Shown: piece after piece, positions 7,927-15,437 of the stretch | How the letters are laid out: each line of letters starts with the position of its first letter | Numbering within the stretch: position 1 is the stretch's first letter | Source of the DNA: Nitrospirillum pindoramense | GTDB taxonomy: Bacteria; Pseudomonadota; Alphaproteobacteria; Azospirillales; Azospirillaceae | DNA: 40,776 nt | NCBI RefSeq assembly: GCF_007827955.1 | Contig: NZ_VITR01000027.1 | Coordinates: 1 to 40,776, forward strand | Reading direction: 5' to 3' | Translations under genes and position numbers: made by a program | The notes under the pieces: model-generated | The model's database searches: none | The model's input: the letters and a program-made list of their open reading frames with translations, nothing else | What the model was told of the DNA's origin: nothing

Positions 7927-10410
7927 GTGAAGGAAAAAGAACTGCGCATGGCCCTCGTCTGCTACGGCGGGGTGTCGCTGGCCGTCTACATGCATGGCGT
8001 CACCAAGGAGCTGCTGAAGCTGGCCCGCGCGTCGCGGGTGTTCCACGGCACCCATGATCCTCGGCTGCGCGCCCAGGGCAGTTACCAGGCGCTGCAGGAC
8101 GATCTGGCCCGCCGCATCGGCTACAGCAGCGGCAGCGCCCTGGGCGCCAACCAGACCCCGGACACGGAGGAGGTCTACGTCGCCCTGTTGCAGGAGGTGG
8201 GCGCCCACATCGACCTGCGCATCGTCATCGACGTCATCGCCGGATCGTCCGCCGGCGGCATCAACGGCGTGCTGCTGGCCCGCGCCCTGGCCCACGACCT
8301 GGACCTGGACGCCCTGACCGCGCTGTGGCTGGAGGAAGCGGACGTCACCAAGCTGATGGTGGAGGACGGCCGGGCGACGAAATGGAGCAAATGGTTCCTG
8401 AAACCCTTCCTGGCCTATGGCCTGGGACGGCTGATGCGCCTGGCGCCGGACGACGAGATGCGCTGGAAGCTGTCGATGTTCGTGCGCTCCCGCTGGTTCA
8501 AGCCGCCCTTCGACGGCATGCGCCTGATGGAGATGCTGCTGGACGCGGCCTCCGCCATGGGCCAGCCGGTCAGCCCCTACGCCTCGCTGCTGCCGGCGGG
8601 GCAGTCGCTGTCCCTGTTCGTCACCGTCACCGACTTCCACGGCTTCCTGCAGCGCATCCCCGCCCATGATCCGCCGGCGGTGGAGGAGCGGGAGCATCGC
8701 CACGTCCTGAAGTTCCATTACCGCCGCTGGCCCGGCGGCCGGGTGGACACGGATTTCGGCGAGGGCGCCATCCCCGGCCTGGTGTTCGCCGCGCGCGCCA
8801 CCTCCTCCTTCCCTGGCGCCTTCCCGCCCGCCCATCTGCGGGCGCTGGACGGGCTGCTGGCGCGGCGGGGCCAGGACTGGCCGGACCGGGACCGTTTCCT
8901 CAAGCGCAACTTCCGCCGCTACACCGCCGCCGGCGTGGACCCGGGGCGCATCAGCTTCATCGACGGCAGCGTGCTGAACAACAAGCCCTTCGCCGAAGCC
9001 CTGCGCGCCATTTCCGGCCGCCCGGCCTACCGTGAGGTCGACCGCCGGCTGATCTACATCGACCCCGACCCGGCCCACCTGAAACGGGTGGCCCGGGCGG
9101 AAACGCCAGGCTTCTTCCGCACGCTGAAGGGGGCGCTGTCCGACATTCCGCGCAATGAGCCGGTGCGCGACGAGCTGGTGTCCATCGACCGCAACAACGC
9201 CCGCATGCGGCAGTTGCGCTCCGTCATCGAGGCGGCGCGGCCCGGCATCACCCAGCTGGTGCATGAGGTGGTGGGGGGCGAGACGCCGGCGGAACTGACC
9301 TACGCCCAGATCCACGATTGGCGGGAGATCGCCAACGGCCGCGCCGCCAAGGAGGCGGGCTTCGCCTATGAAGCCTATGTGCGGCTGAAGCTGACCTCCG
9401 TCCTGGACGCCCTGGGGCGGCTGGTGGCGGTGGGCTGCGGCTATCAGCCGGGCACGGCGGCGGCACGCCAGGCGACGGACGCCCTGCACGCCTGGGCGCA
9501 GACCACCGGCATCACGCCCGACCAGGTGACGACCTGGGGTCTGGAGCGGGCGAAGGAAGGGGGGACCGGCGACACGGCCGAGGCGGACGCCCCGCCCTGG
9601 GTTCGCTTCCTGCTGGCCTTCGATGTGGGCTTCCGCGGCCGGCGCCTGCGCTTCGTCATCCGCGCCCTGAACGAGCTGTACGCCCGGCTGGACGAGGACG
9701 GGTTCACCGACGTCACCGCCCGCGACCTGGATGACATCAAGGCCAACCTCTATGACTGCCTGGAGCGTCTGCGCGTCTATGAGTCCGGCGCCTTCCTCAG
9801 CGCCGACGAGCGCGAGGCCCTGGCCGTGCCCTTCGTCGAGCCGCTGGCCATGGGCCGTCCGCCCGACCTGGCGGCGGTGGACCGTGTCATGTGGGACCTG
9901 GCCCGGCGCATCGACCTGAACGCCATCAACCAGCAGGTGGACGAGATTTTCGCGCTGATGGGCCTGAATATGCTGGGCCTGGCGGCGCGGCGGGACCTGT
10001 TCGTGGCCTATGTCGGCTTCGCCTTCTGGGACGTGCTGACCTTTTCCATCAGCGGCTGGCGCGAACTGGACGATCTGGAGGAGGTGCGGGTGGACCGCAT
10101 CAGCCCGGACGACGCCCGGTTCTGCCAGGCGATGGGTGGCGCCATCCCCCTGAAGGGGCGGGAGATCAACCATTTCGGCGCCTTCTTCAGCCGCGCCCAC
10201 CGGGAAAGCGACTATCTGATGGGCCGGCTGCATGCCGCCGACCGGCTGGTGGATCTGGTGCTGGACGCGGCGGGCCACCCGCCAGGGGTGGACGGGGCCG
10301 GCCTGAAGCGCCGCCTGTTCGCCGCCATCGCCCGCACCGAACGCGAGCGCCTGGGCGAACGCTCCCCCGCCCTGCGCTGGCTGGAAGGGTTGCTGGCGGA
10401 GGGCGCTTAA
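7927..10410 (+). CDS. Patatin-like phospholipase family protein (DUF3376 type)
   Basis: This large 827-residue protein has an N-terminal patatin-like acyl hydrolase domain. The oxyanion segment CYGGVSLAVYMHG is at about 12-24, the nucleophile elbow GSSAGG at 106-111 (Ser108), and the dyad aspartate in FIDGSVLNNKPF (Asp346). A long C-terminal region matches by pattern the DUF3376 architecture of bacterial patatin-related proteins. Family members hydrolyse acyl esters of lipids; the natural substrate of this class is unknown. No signal peptide is seen, so a cytosolic or peripheral membrane location is likely. A GTG start at 7927 is used because KEKELRMALVCYGG is conserved-looking; ATG at 7948 is an alternative. 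Its stop overlaps that of the DUF2244 gene (tail to tail). Confidence 0.88.
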   Translation: MKEKELRMALVCYGGVSLAVYMHGVTKELLKLARASRVFHGTHDPRLRAQGSYQALQDDLARRIGYSSGSALGANQTPDTEEVYVALLQEVGAHIDLRIVIDVIAGSSAGGINGVLLARALAHDLDLDALTALWLEEADVTKLMVEDGRATKWSKWFLKPFLAYGLGRLMRLAPDDEMRWKLSMFVRSRWFKPPFDGMRLMEMLLDAASAMGQPVSPYASLLPAGQSLSLFVTVTDFHGFLQRIPAHDPPAVEEREHRHVLKFHYRRWPGGRVDTDFGEGAIPGLVFAARATSSFPGAFPPAHLRALDGLLARRGQDWPDRDRFLKRNFRRYTAAGVDPGRISFIDGSVLNNKPFAEALRAISGRPAYREVDRRLIYIDPDPAHLKRVARAETPGFFRTLKGALSDIPRNEPVRDELVSIDRNNARMRQLRSVIEAARPGITQLVHEVVGGETPAELTYAQIHDWREIANGRAAKEAGFAYEAYVRLKLTSVLDALGRLVAVGCGYQPGTAAARQATDALHAWAQTTGITPDQVTTWGLERAKEGGTGDTAEADAPPWVRFLLAFDVGFRGRRLRFVIRALNELYARLDEDGFTDVTARDLDDIKANLYDCLERLRVYESGAFLSADEREALAVPFVEPLAMGRPPDLAAVDRVMWDLARRIDLNAINQQVDEIFALMGLNMLGLAARRDLFVAYVGFAFWDVLTFSISGWRELDDLEEVRVDRISPDDARFCQAMGGAIPLKGREINHFGAFFSRAHRESDYLMGRLHAADRLVDLVLDAAGHPPGVDGAGLKRRLFAAIARTERERLGERSPALRWLEGLLAEGA

Positions 10411-10898
10411 AAGCCGCCCTTCCTATGCCGGGCGAGCGCGTCACTGAGCGTGCTGGCCACCCGCACCCGTTCCTCCATGGGCAGGAAGCTGCCCACCACC
10501 AGGCGCTTGCCGTGGCTGGTCAGCACCACCTGGCTGTCATGCCGGGCCGGGTCGTCCATGTGCACGCGCAGCCAGTAGGGAACGAAGGACCAGCTGCGGC
10601 TGGGGCGGCGGGGCTCCACCCGTTCCACCGTCAGGGCCTGGTCGGTCAGCTCCACCCGCTCATACAGCCGGGCGGAGCGGTAGCTGGCGCGGAAGGCCAG
10701 GTAGATGACCAGCACGTCCACGCCGCAGAAACCGATGACGGGCCAGGCGCCGCGCAGGAGGAAGACCAGGCCCACGCCGAAACTGACCGCCGCCACAGCG
10801 CCCATGAGGATGCGGAACCCCGTCGGCGACAGGCTGCGGTGGGGCCGCAGGATGACGCTGAGCCAGGTCTGCCTCAGGGTGGTTTCGTCATGGATCAT
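10407..10898 (-). CDS. DUF2244 domain-containing membrane protein
   Basis: This protein of about 163 residues has two adjacent membrane segments (roughly 26-72 in this reading, including AVAAVSFGVGLVFLL and VDVLVIYLAF) followed by a soluble domain with WSFVPYWLRVHMDD and SHGKRLVVGSFL, matching the pattern of DUF2244 proteins common in alphaproteobacteria. Their function is unknown; in some genomes they sit near cytochrome oxidase genes, which is not so here. The start is uncertain: ATG at 10898 is chosen, with a GTG at 10922 as an alternative. Its 3' end overlaps that of the patatin gene by 4 bp, so the pair is convergent. Confidence 0.82.
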   Translation of the reverse strand: MIHDETTLRQTWLSVILRPHRSLSPTGFRILMGAVAAVSFGVGLVFLLRGAWPVIGFCGVDVLVIYLAFRASYRSARLYERVELTDQALTVERVEPRRPSRSWSFVPYWLRVHMDDPARHDSQVVLTSHGKRLVVGSFLPMEERVRVASTLSDALARHRKGGF

Positions 10899-10992
10899 GG
10901 ACAAAACAGTAGGGCGGCCCACCTACCCGGTAAAGGCCGCCCCCTGTCAGGGCTCAAGCGCGGGCCATGCCCCCGGCGCTGGGGTCCTCAGG

Positions 10993-11032
10993 TTCGCGTG
11001 CTCTCAGATTCGCGTGCCCTTAGCTTCGCGTA
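10993..11032. repeat. Three tandem 16-bp units across the SDR stop codon
   Basis: TTCGCGTG recurs at 10993 and 11009, and the related TTCGCGTA at 11025, giving a 16-bp period. On the SDR strand the units start ACGCGAAGCTAA, ACGCGAATCTGA and ACGCGAACCTGA. The first contains the actual TAA stop and the later two carry stop-like TGA triplets in shifted frames. The array looks like a tandem duplication of the gene's last codons. Confidence 0.7.
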
Positions 11033-11784
11033 ATCGAAATGCCGCCGTCCACCAGCTGGGCCGTGCCGGTGACGAAGGACGAGTCGTCCGACGCCAGGTA
11101 AAGGACGGCGCGGGCCAGTTCCGCCGGCTGGCCGGCACGGCGCAGGGCGTGGGCGTTGTTCAGCCAGTCGCGCTTTTCGGCCGTGTCGTTGGCGGCGTGG
11201 TACATCTCGGTCTCCACGGCACCCGGCAGCACGGCGTTGACCCGCACGCCCTGGGGGCCGAACTCGGCGGCCAGCGCCTGGGTCAGGCCGATCAGGCCGG
11301 ACTTGCTGGCGGAATAGGCGGCCAAACCGGGGAAGGAAAAGGTGTACCCGACGAAGGTGGAGGTGAAGATGACGGAACCGCCGCCGTTCTTCACCATCTG
11401 GCCGATCTGGTGCTTGGCGCCCAGGAAGGGACCGGTGAGATTGATGGCCAGGGTGTTGGCCCAGCCGGCCTCGCTCACCTCCGTGCTGGGGCCGGCCTCG
11501 CCCAGGGTGCCGGCGTTGTTGAAGGCGATGTCCAGACGGCCGAAGCGCTCCACCGCCAGCGCCACCAGGGCCTGGTTATAATCCTCATGCTGGACGTCGC
11601 CGGCCAGCGCCACGGCCTGGCCGCCGCCGCCGGTGATCTCCGCCACCAGGCTGTCCAGTTCCGCCTGGCGGCGGGCGCCGACGACCACCTTGGCGCCTTC
11701 CGCGGCGAACAGCTTGGCGGTGGCGCGACCGATGCCTGAGCTGGCGCCGGTGATGAGGGCGACCTTGTTCTGCAAACGAGCCAT
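11020..11784 (-). CDS. SDR family NAD(P)-dependent oxidoreductase
   Basis: This is a classical short-chain dehydrogenase of 254 residues. The cofactor motif TGASSGIG is at 12-19, NNAG at 89-92, the catalytic serine region IFTSTFVG near 139-146, and the YSASK tetrad Tyr157/Lys161. The C-terminal FVTGTAQLVDGGI is typical of the family. The GARR segment after beta-2 suggests NADPH preference. Substrate cannot be read. It is divergent from a LysR regulator across a 130-bp space that contains a LysR-type box, so regulation by that neighbour is likely. The stop codon lies inside a tandem 16-bp repeat. Confidence 0.9.
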   Translation of the reverse strand: MARLQNKVALITGASSGIGRATAKLFAAEGAKVVVGARRQAELDSLVAEITGGGGQAVALAGDVQHEDYNQALVALAVERFGRLDIAFNNAGTLGEAGPSTEVSEAGWANTLAINLTGPFLGAKHQIGQMVKNGGGSVIFTSTFVGYTFSFPGLAAYSASKSGLIGLTQALAAEFGPQGVRVNAVLPGAVETEMYHAANDTAEKRDWLNNAHALRRAGQPAELARAVLYLASDDSSFVTGTAQLVDGGISITRS

Positions 11785-11888
11785 TTTTCACTCTCCGATG
11801 CTGGGGTCGGCGCGACCACCGCGCCGCTGACAAACCAAGAATTACCCTTCAGCGTCCCTTGCATCGATGGGGTGAAAATGACTTTATA

Positions 11889-11905
11889 ATTCACTTTTCC
11901 TGAAT
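11889..11905. promoter_or_regulatory. LysR-type box upstream of lysR / SDR
   Basis: ATTCACTTTTCCTGAAT is an inverted repeat (ATTCA, 7-bp spacer, TGAAT) that contains the T-N11-A pattern expected for LysR-type regulators. It lies 9 bp before the regulator's start codon, in the divergent space shared with the SDR gene, consistent with autoregulation. Confidence 0.6.
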
Positions 11906-11914
11906 AATGAGCCG

Positions 11915-12847
11915 ATGGCCCCCATGGACAGGCTGCGCGCGTTCGAGGTGTTCGCCACGGTGGTGGCCAGGGGCGGCTTCGCCAAAGCGGCGGACGCGCT
12001 GAACACCTCCCCCGCCAATGTCACCCGCTATGTCAACGAATTGGAGGGCTACCTGGGCAGCCGGCTGCTGAACCGCACCTCGCGCCGGCTGTCGCTGACC
12101 GAGGCTGGGGAGGCGTTGTACGAGCGCGCCCAGACCATCCTGGAGGAGGTGGCGGAGGCGGAGGCGCTGGCATCCGCCACGACGCTGAAGCCCAGGGGAC
12201 GGCTGCGGGTGAACGCGCCGCTGAGCTTCGGCGTGCGGCACCTGGCGTCGCTATGGCCCCGCTTCATGGCGTTATATCCCGACGTGCTGCTGGACATCGC
12301 CCTGACCGACCGGGTGGTGGACATGGTGGAGGAGGGGTTCGACCTGGGCATCCGCATCTCACGCGGCGGGTCGCCCACCTATGCCGCCCGCAAGCTGGCG
12401 ACCTCACGCAACGTGCTGTGCGCGTCGCCCGACTATCTGGCGCGCCAGGGCGTTCCCGAAACGCCGGAGTGCCTGGCCAACCATGCCCGCATCGCCTACA
12501 GCTACACCGGCGTGCCGGAGGATTGGGTGCTGCTGGACCCGCAGGGCGAGCCGGTGACGGTGCGCATCCCCATCCGCCTGGTGACCAACAACGGCGACAC
12601 CGCCCGCGCGGCCGCCCTGGCCGGGCAGGGCATCATCTGGCAGCCCACCTTCCTGATCGGCGAGGATTTGCGCGCCGGCCGCCTGGTGCCGGTGCTGCCC
12701 AACCACCGCATCCCCGATATCGACATCCTGGCCGTCTATCCCAGCCGCCGCCATGTCAGCGCCAAGGTCCGCGCCCTGGTCGACTTCCTGGCCGACGCCT
12801 TCCACGGCACGCCCGGATGGGAATGGCATCCTGGGGACACCGCTTGA
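11915..12847 (+). CDS. LysR family transcriptional regulator
   Basis: This 310-residue LysR-type regulator has an N-terminal winged helix-turn-helix (about 1-62: MDRLRAFEVFATVVARGGFA, then KAADALNTSPANVTRYVNELE) and a periplasmic-binding-like effector domain from about residue 90. The DRLRAFE start, the LNRTSRRLSLTEAG recognition-wing segment and a DLGIRIS motif resemble the CrgA/AaeR-like subgroup, which often controls a divergent reductase or efflux gene. It is divergent from the SDR gene. The start could be the ATG at 11915 or the one at 11924 (MDRL). Effector unknown. Confidence 0.92.
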   Translation: MAPMDRLRAFEVFATVVARGGFAKAADALNTSPANVTRYVNELEGYLGSRLLNRTSRRLSLTEAGEALYERAQTILEEVAEAEALASATTLKPRGRLRVNAPLSFGVRHLASLWPRFMALYPDVLLDIALTDRVVDMVEEGFDLGIRISRGGSPTYAARKLATSRNVLCASPDYLARQGVPETPECLANHARIAYSYTGVPEDWVLLDPQGEPVTVRIPIRLVTNNGDTARAAALAGQGIIWQPTFLIGEDLRAGRLVPVLPNHRIPDIDILAVYPSRRHVSAKVRALVDFLADAFHGTPGWEWHPGDTA

Positions 12848-12871
12848 TCCGCCCCCCGCTCCACCCCTAGA

Positions 12872-12897
12872 TTTGCCGGCCCGCCGCATCGGGCAAA
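12872..12897 (+). terminator. Possible lysR terminator
   Basis: TTTGCC (12872-12877) pairs with GGCAAA (12892-12897); a run of six T's follows 13 nt later at 12911-12916. The delayed U-tract makes this a weak call. Confidence 0.3.
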
Positions 12898-12923
12898 CCA
12901 GCGCATCTCCTTTTTTACCCCCG

Positions 12924-13018
12924 GGCCGGGACGGCGGCCGCCGGAAGTTTCCGGGGAGCGTCAGCGGACTGGAAACTGAGGATAAGCCAAGGGGCGGATG
13001 CCCCGCCGGCGTTTGAGG
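12924..13018 (+). repeat. Structured dispersed repeat, copy A (upstream of nth)
   Basis: This 95-bp segment matches the reverse complement of 20536-20632 at roughly 85% identity by eye, with one indel region. Shared blocks include GACGGCGGCCGCCGGA, TTTCCGGGGA, GGACTGGAAA and GAGGATAAGCCAAG. Two hairpins are visible: CCGGA-AGTT-TCCGG (12941-12954) and GGGGC-GGAT-GCCCC (12991-13004). It ends about 8 bp before the nth start codon, so it would form most of the nth leader. Confidence 0.75.
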
Positions 13019-13026
13019 CCCCGAAC

Positions 13027-13668
13027 ATGAAACGCGCGACCATCGAAGAATTCTTCCGCCGGCTGGCCGAGCGGGATCCGGAGCCCAAAACGGAACTGGA
13101 GTACGTCAACCCCTACACCCTGCTGGTGGCGGTGGTGCTGTCGGCCCAGGCGACGGATGTCGGCGTGAACAAGGCGACCAAGGCGCTGTTCCAGATCGCC
13201 GACAACCCGGCGGCCATGGTGGCGCTGGGGGAGGCGACGGTGCGCGACCATGTGAAGACCATCGGCCTCTACAAGACCAAGGCCGCCAACGTCATCCGCC
13301 TGTCGGAAATCCTGCTGGAGAAACATGGCGGCCAGGTGCCGCGCAAACGCGAGGAGCTGGAGGAACTGCCGGGCGTGGGTCGCAAGACGGCCAACGTGGT
13401 GCTGAACGTGGCCTTCGGGGAGCCGACCATCGCCGTCGACACCCATATCTTCCGCGTGTCCAACCGCACCGGCTTGGCGCCGGGCAAAACGGTGGAGGCG
13501 GTGGAGGAAAAGCTGGTGAAGGTGGTGCCCAAGGCCTATCGCCTGCACGCCCACCATTGGCTGATCCTGCACGGGCGCTATGTCTGCAAGGCGCGCAAGC
13601 CGGACTGCGCGGTGTGCGGCGTCATCGACCTCTGCGCCTATGAGGCCAAGACCGTCCTGACGGCCTGA
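13027..13668 (+). CDS. nth: Endonuclease III
   Basis: Nth is a bifunctional DNA glycosylase/AP lyase that removes oxidised pyrimidines in base excision repair. The 213-residue protein has the helix-hairpin-helix LPGVGRKTANVVL (114-126) with catalytic Lys120, the catalytic Asp138 in VDTHIFRV, and a C-terminal [4Fe-4S] loop with the canonical C-x6-C-x2-C-x5-C spacing (Cys187, 194, 197, 203). Length and motifs are normal. The start at 13027 lies 8 bp after a structured dispersed repeat whose other copy is beside xthA, another base-excision gene. It is convergent with the bactofilin gene. Confidence 0.96.
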   Translation: MKRATIEEFFRRLAERDPEPKTELEYVNPYTLLVAVVLSAQATDVGVNKATKALFQIADNPAAMVALGEATVRDHVKTIGLYKTKAANVIRLSEILLEKHGGQVPRKREELEELPGVGRKTANVVLNVAFGEPTIAVDTHIFRVSNRTGLAPGKTVEAVEEKLVKVVPKAYRLHAHHWLILHGRYVCKARKPDCAVCGVIDLCAYEAKTVLTA

Positions 13669-13701
13669 AACGGTGCCGGCCGAGACCGTTCCGGAAGTGA
13701 A

Positions 13702-13731
13702 ATGGGCCAGCCCATACCTGGGCCGGCCCAT
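13702..13731. terminator. Possible bidirectional terminator between nth and bactofilin
   Basis: ATGGGCC (13702-13708) pairs with GGCCCAT (13725-13731) in the space between two convergent genes; internal sub-palindromes could form alternative stems. There is no clear U-tract on either side. Confidence 0.35.
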
Positions 13732-13757
13732 CATCAATCACCACAAGGGCGAGGAGA

Positions 13758-14561
13758 TCAGGCGTCGGCGCCCGGGGCGACGACGGCCTCCACCTCCTTC
13801 ACCGGGCGGGCGCGGGACTCGCCTGTCAGCGTCTCGATGGTGCCGACGAGCAGGCCGCCCTGCTCCACCTCCAGCACGCCGTAGCGGATGTTGCCCTGGA
13901 TACGGCCGGTGGAGCGGACGCGCAGGGTGCCGCGCACAGAAATATCGCCTTCGAAACGACCGCCGATATCGGCCTCATCGATCTCGACGGAGCCCTTGAA
14001 CAGGCCGCTGTCCGTCACCTCGATGGCCCGGCCCTCGCGCAACTTGGCCTCAACCGTGCCTTCCACCACCAGGATGTCGCAGGCGGCGATTTCACCCGAC
14101 AGGGAGATTTCACGGCCGACGATCAGTTTGCGCATGTCATTGGTAGGCAAGGGTGCGTTTCCTTCAGTACCGGTGGGCGCGACACGCCGGGGCGGCGTGC
14201 CCGGAATTTCCACGACGCGGCGCGGAATGTCACTACGAAAACCACCGGTGGCGGCACCCGCCGGCACCGGGGTCGCGGGCGTCGGCGGCACCGGCGTGGC
14301 GCCGCCGCCCAGGCCAAGCGAAGGCTGGCCCGGCGTCGGGGCGGGGCCGGGCGTCGGCGTCTTGAACTGCATGTTGATCCCCTTGTCTAAGGGCCCCCGG
14401 TTGGCCGCGGCCAAGGTCGAGGGCTCCGGTTCGGTAACGGGTTCCGCGGCCGGGGGGGCCGGGGGCGTGGGCTCAGCCACCGGAACGGGCGTGCGAAGGT
14501 CGGCCGGCTTGGCCGGGTCGCCGCCAACGGGGCCCAGGTTCGGTCGGTTACGTCGGAACAT
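13758..14561 (-). CDS. Bactofilin (polymer-forming cytoskeletal protein)
   Basis: Bactofilins polymerise without nucleotide into filaments that organise cell-wall enzymes, stalks or chromosomes. The 267-residue protein has an unusually long, low-complexity N-terminal half rich in Pro, Ala and Thr (to about residue 140). The beta-helical bactofilin domain then runs from about MRKLIVGREISLSGEI through VVEGTVEAKL, DIGGRFEGDISV and GRIQGNIRYGVLEVE. A short disordered tail follows. The ATG at 14561 (MFRRNRP) is preferred: GGGGA lies at acceptable distance, and the residues beyond it read as non-coding. The basic N-terminal MFRRNRP could help membrane contact, which is inference. It is convergent with nth and downstream of an EI24 membrane protein. 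Confidence 0.88.
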   Translation of the reverse strand: MFRRNRPNLGPVGGDPAKPADLRTPVPVAEPTPPAPPAAEPVTEPEPSTLAAANRGPLDKGINMQFKTPTPGPAPTPGQPSLGLGGGATPVPPTPATPVPAGAATGGFRSDIPRRVVEIPGTPPRRVAPTGTEGNAPLPTNDMRKLIVGREISLSGEIAACDILVVEGTVEAKLREGRAIEVTDSGLFKGSVEIDEADIGGRFEGDISVRGTLRVRSTGRIQGNIRYGVLEVEQGGLLVGTIETLTGESRARPVKEVEAVVAPGADA

Positions 14562-14640
14562 CGGCGTTGTCCCCAAATCTACGTGTCGCGCGGCCAACCT
14601 TGCCCCGATCAGAGGCAGGCCGGTCGTTCAAGGTCGTTTT

Positions 14641-15345
14641 TTATGAGTTCGCCCGGGATGCGCCCGGCTGCGGACCCCGCGTTCCGCCCGCCGGCGGAAA
14701 GCCGCCGAAGAGGTGGAGCATGAAGGCCGTCGCCAGAACCGGCGCGAACAGATTCACAACAGGCAGCAAGGAAATAAAGGCAATAATGAGGCCCGCGAAA
14801 AAAATCCGCCCCTTATAGCGCAGACGGAGTAGGCGGGCCTGATCCGGTGGCATGCGGCGCACCGCCACCTGGTCGAAATACTGCCGGCCCAGGAGGAAGC
14901 CGTTGGCCAGCGGATAGGCGACGGCACCCACCGGCGGCAAAAGCCACAGCGGCAGCACGGCCACGTTGACGATGATGAGCAGGGCGGTGAAGCGTAGCGC
15001 GATGGCCGTCTCCTCCCACAGGCTGGCGTCGCGGGGGGGCGGCAATTGGGGGTACCACCGGCGCTCTACGGCCCGGGCCACCGGCTCCACCAGCATGCCG
15101 GCGACGGCCGCCACCACAACCAGGAAGAAGTACCAGGCCAGCGCCACGACACCCAGGGCGCCCGCCACGGTGACCAGCGGGTCCAGCCAGGGATTGCCGG
15201 TGGGGTGCAGGCGGTCCAACCCGAAAGAAACCACCACGCCCAGCGCCACGAACGACAGCAGCGTCAGGACGAAGGAACGGATCATCACCCGCAGCAGGGC
15301 GGGATCGAGGGCTTGGGCCAGGGTGCGGAAGAGGGCGCGGATCAT
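14641..15345 (-). CDS. EI24 / CysZ-like membrane protein
   Basis: This 234-residue membrane protein has about four to five hydrophobic segments (LTLLSFVALGVVVSFG, VALAWYFFLVVVAAVAGMLV, ALLIIVNVAVLPLWLLPPVG, FFAGLIIAFISLLPVVNL) and the ANGFLLGRQYFDQVAVRR motif, matching the EI24-domain family, which includes the sulfate permease CysZ. Sulfate transport is not proven by this similarity. The ATG at 15345 is chosen because AGG lies 6 nt upstream; ATG at 15351 is the alternative. It lies about 80 bp upstream of the bactofilin gene on the same strand and is divergent from the adenosine kinase gene. Confidence 0.82.
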   Translation of the reverse strand: MIRALFRTLAQALDPALLRVMIRSFVLTLLSFVALGVVVSFGLDRLHPTGNPWLDPLVTVAGALGVVALAWYFFLVVVAAVAGMLVEPVARAVERRWYPQLPPPRDASLWEETAIALRFTALLIIVNVAVLPLWLLPPVGAVAYPLANGFLLGRQYFDQVAVRRMPPDQARLLRLRYKGRIFFAGLIIAFISLLPVVNLFAPVLATAFMLHLFGGFPPAGGTRGPQPGASRANS

Positions 15346-15437
15346 CAACATCCTAGGTAATATGCCCCCGCGCTTGCCGCAAGCCGCCCCATCTCTATAC
15401 TGCGCGCCAAGTTTCTTGCCGATCCGGAGGATTTTAA

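Noticed and set aside
7843-10278. 811-codon minus-strand frame opposite the patatin gene
   Set aside because: Antisense shadow without motifs; the plus strand carries an intact active-site pattern.
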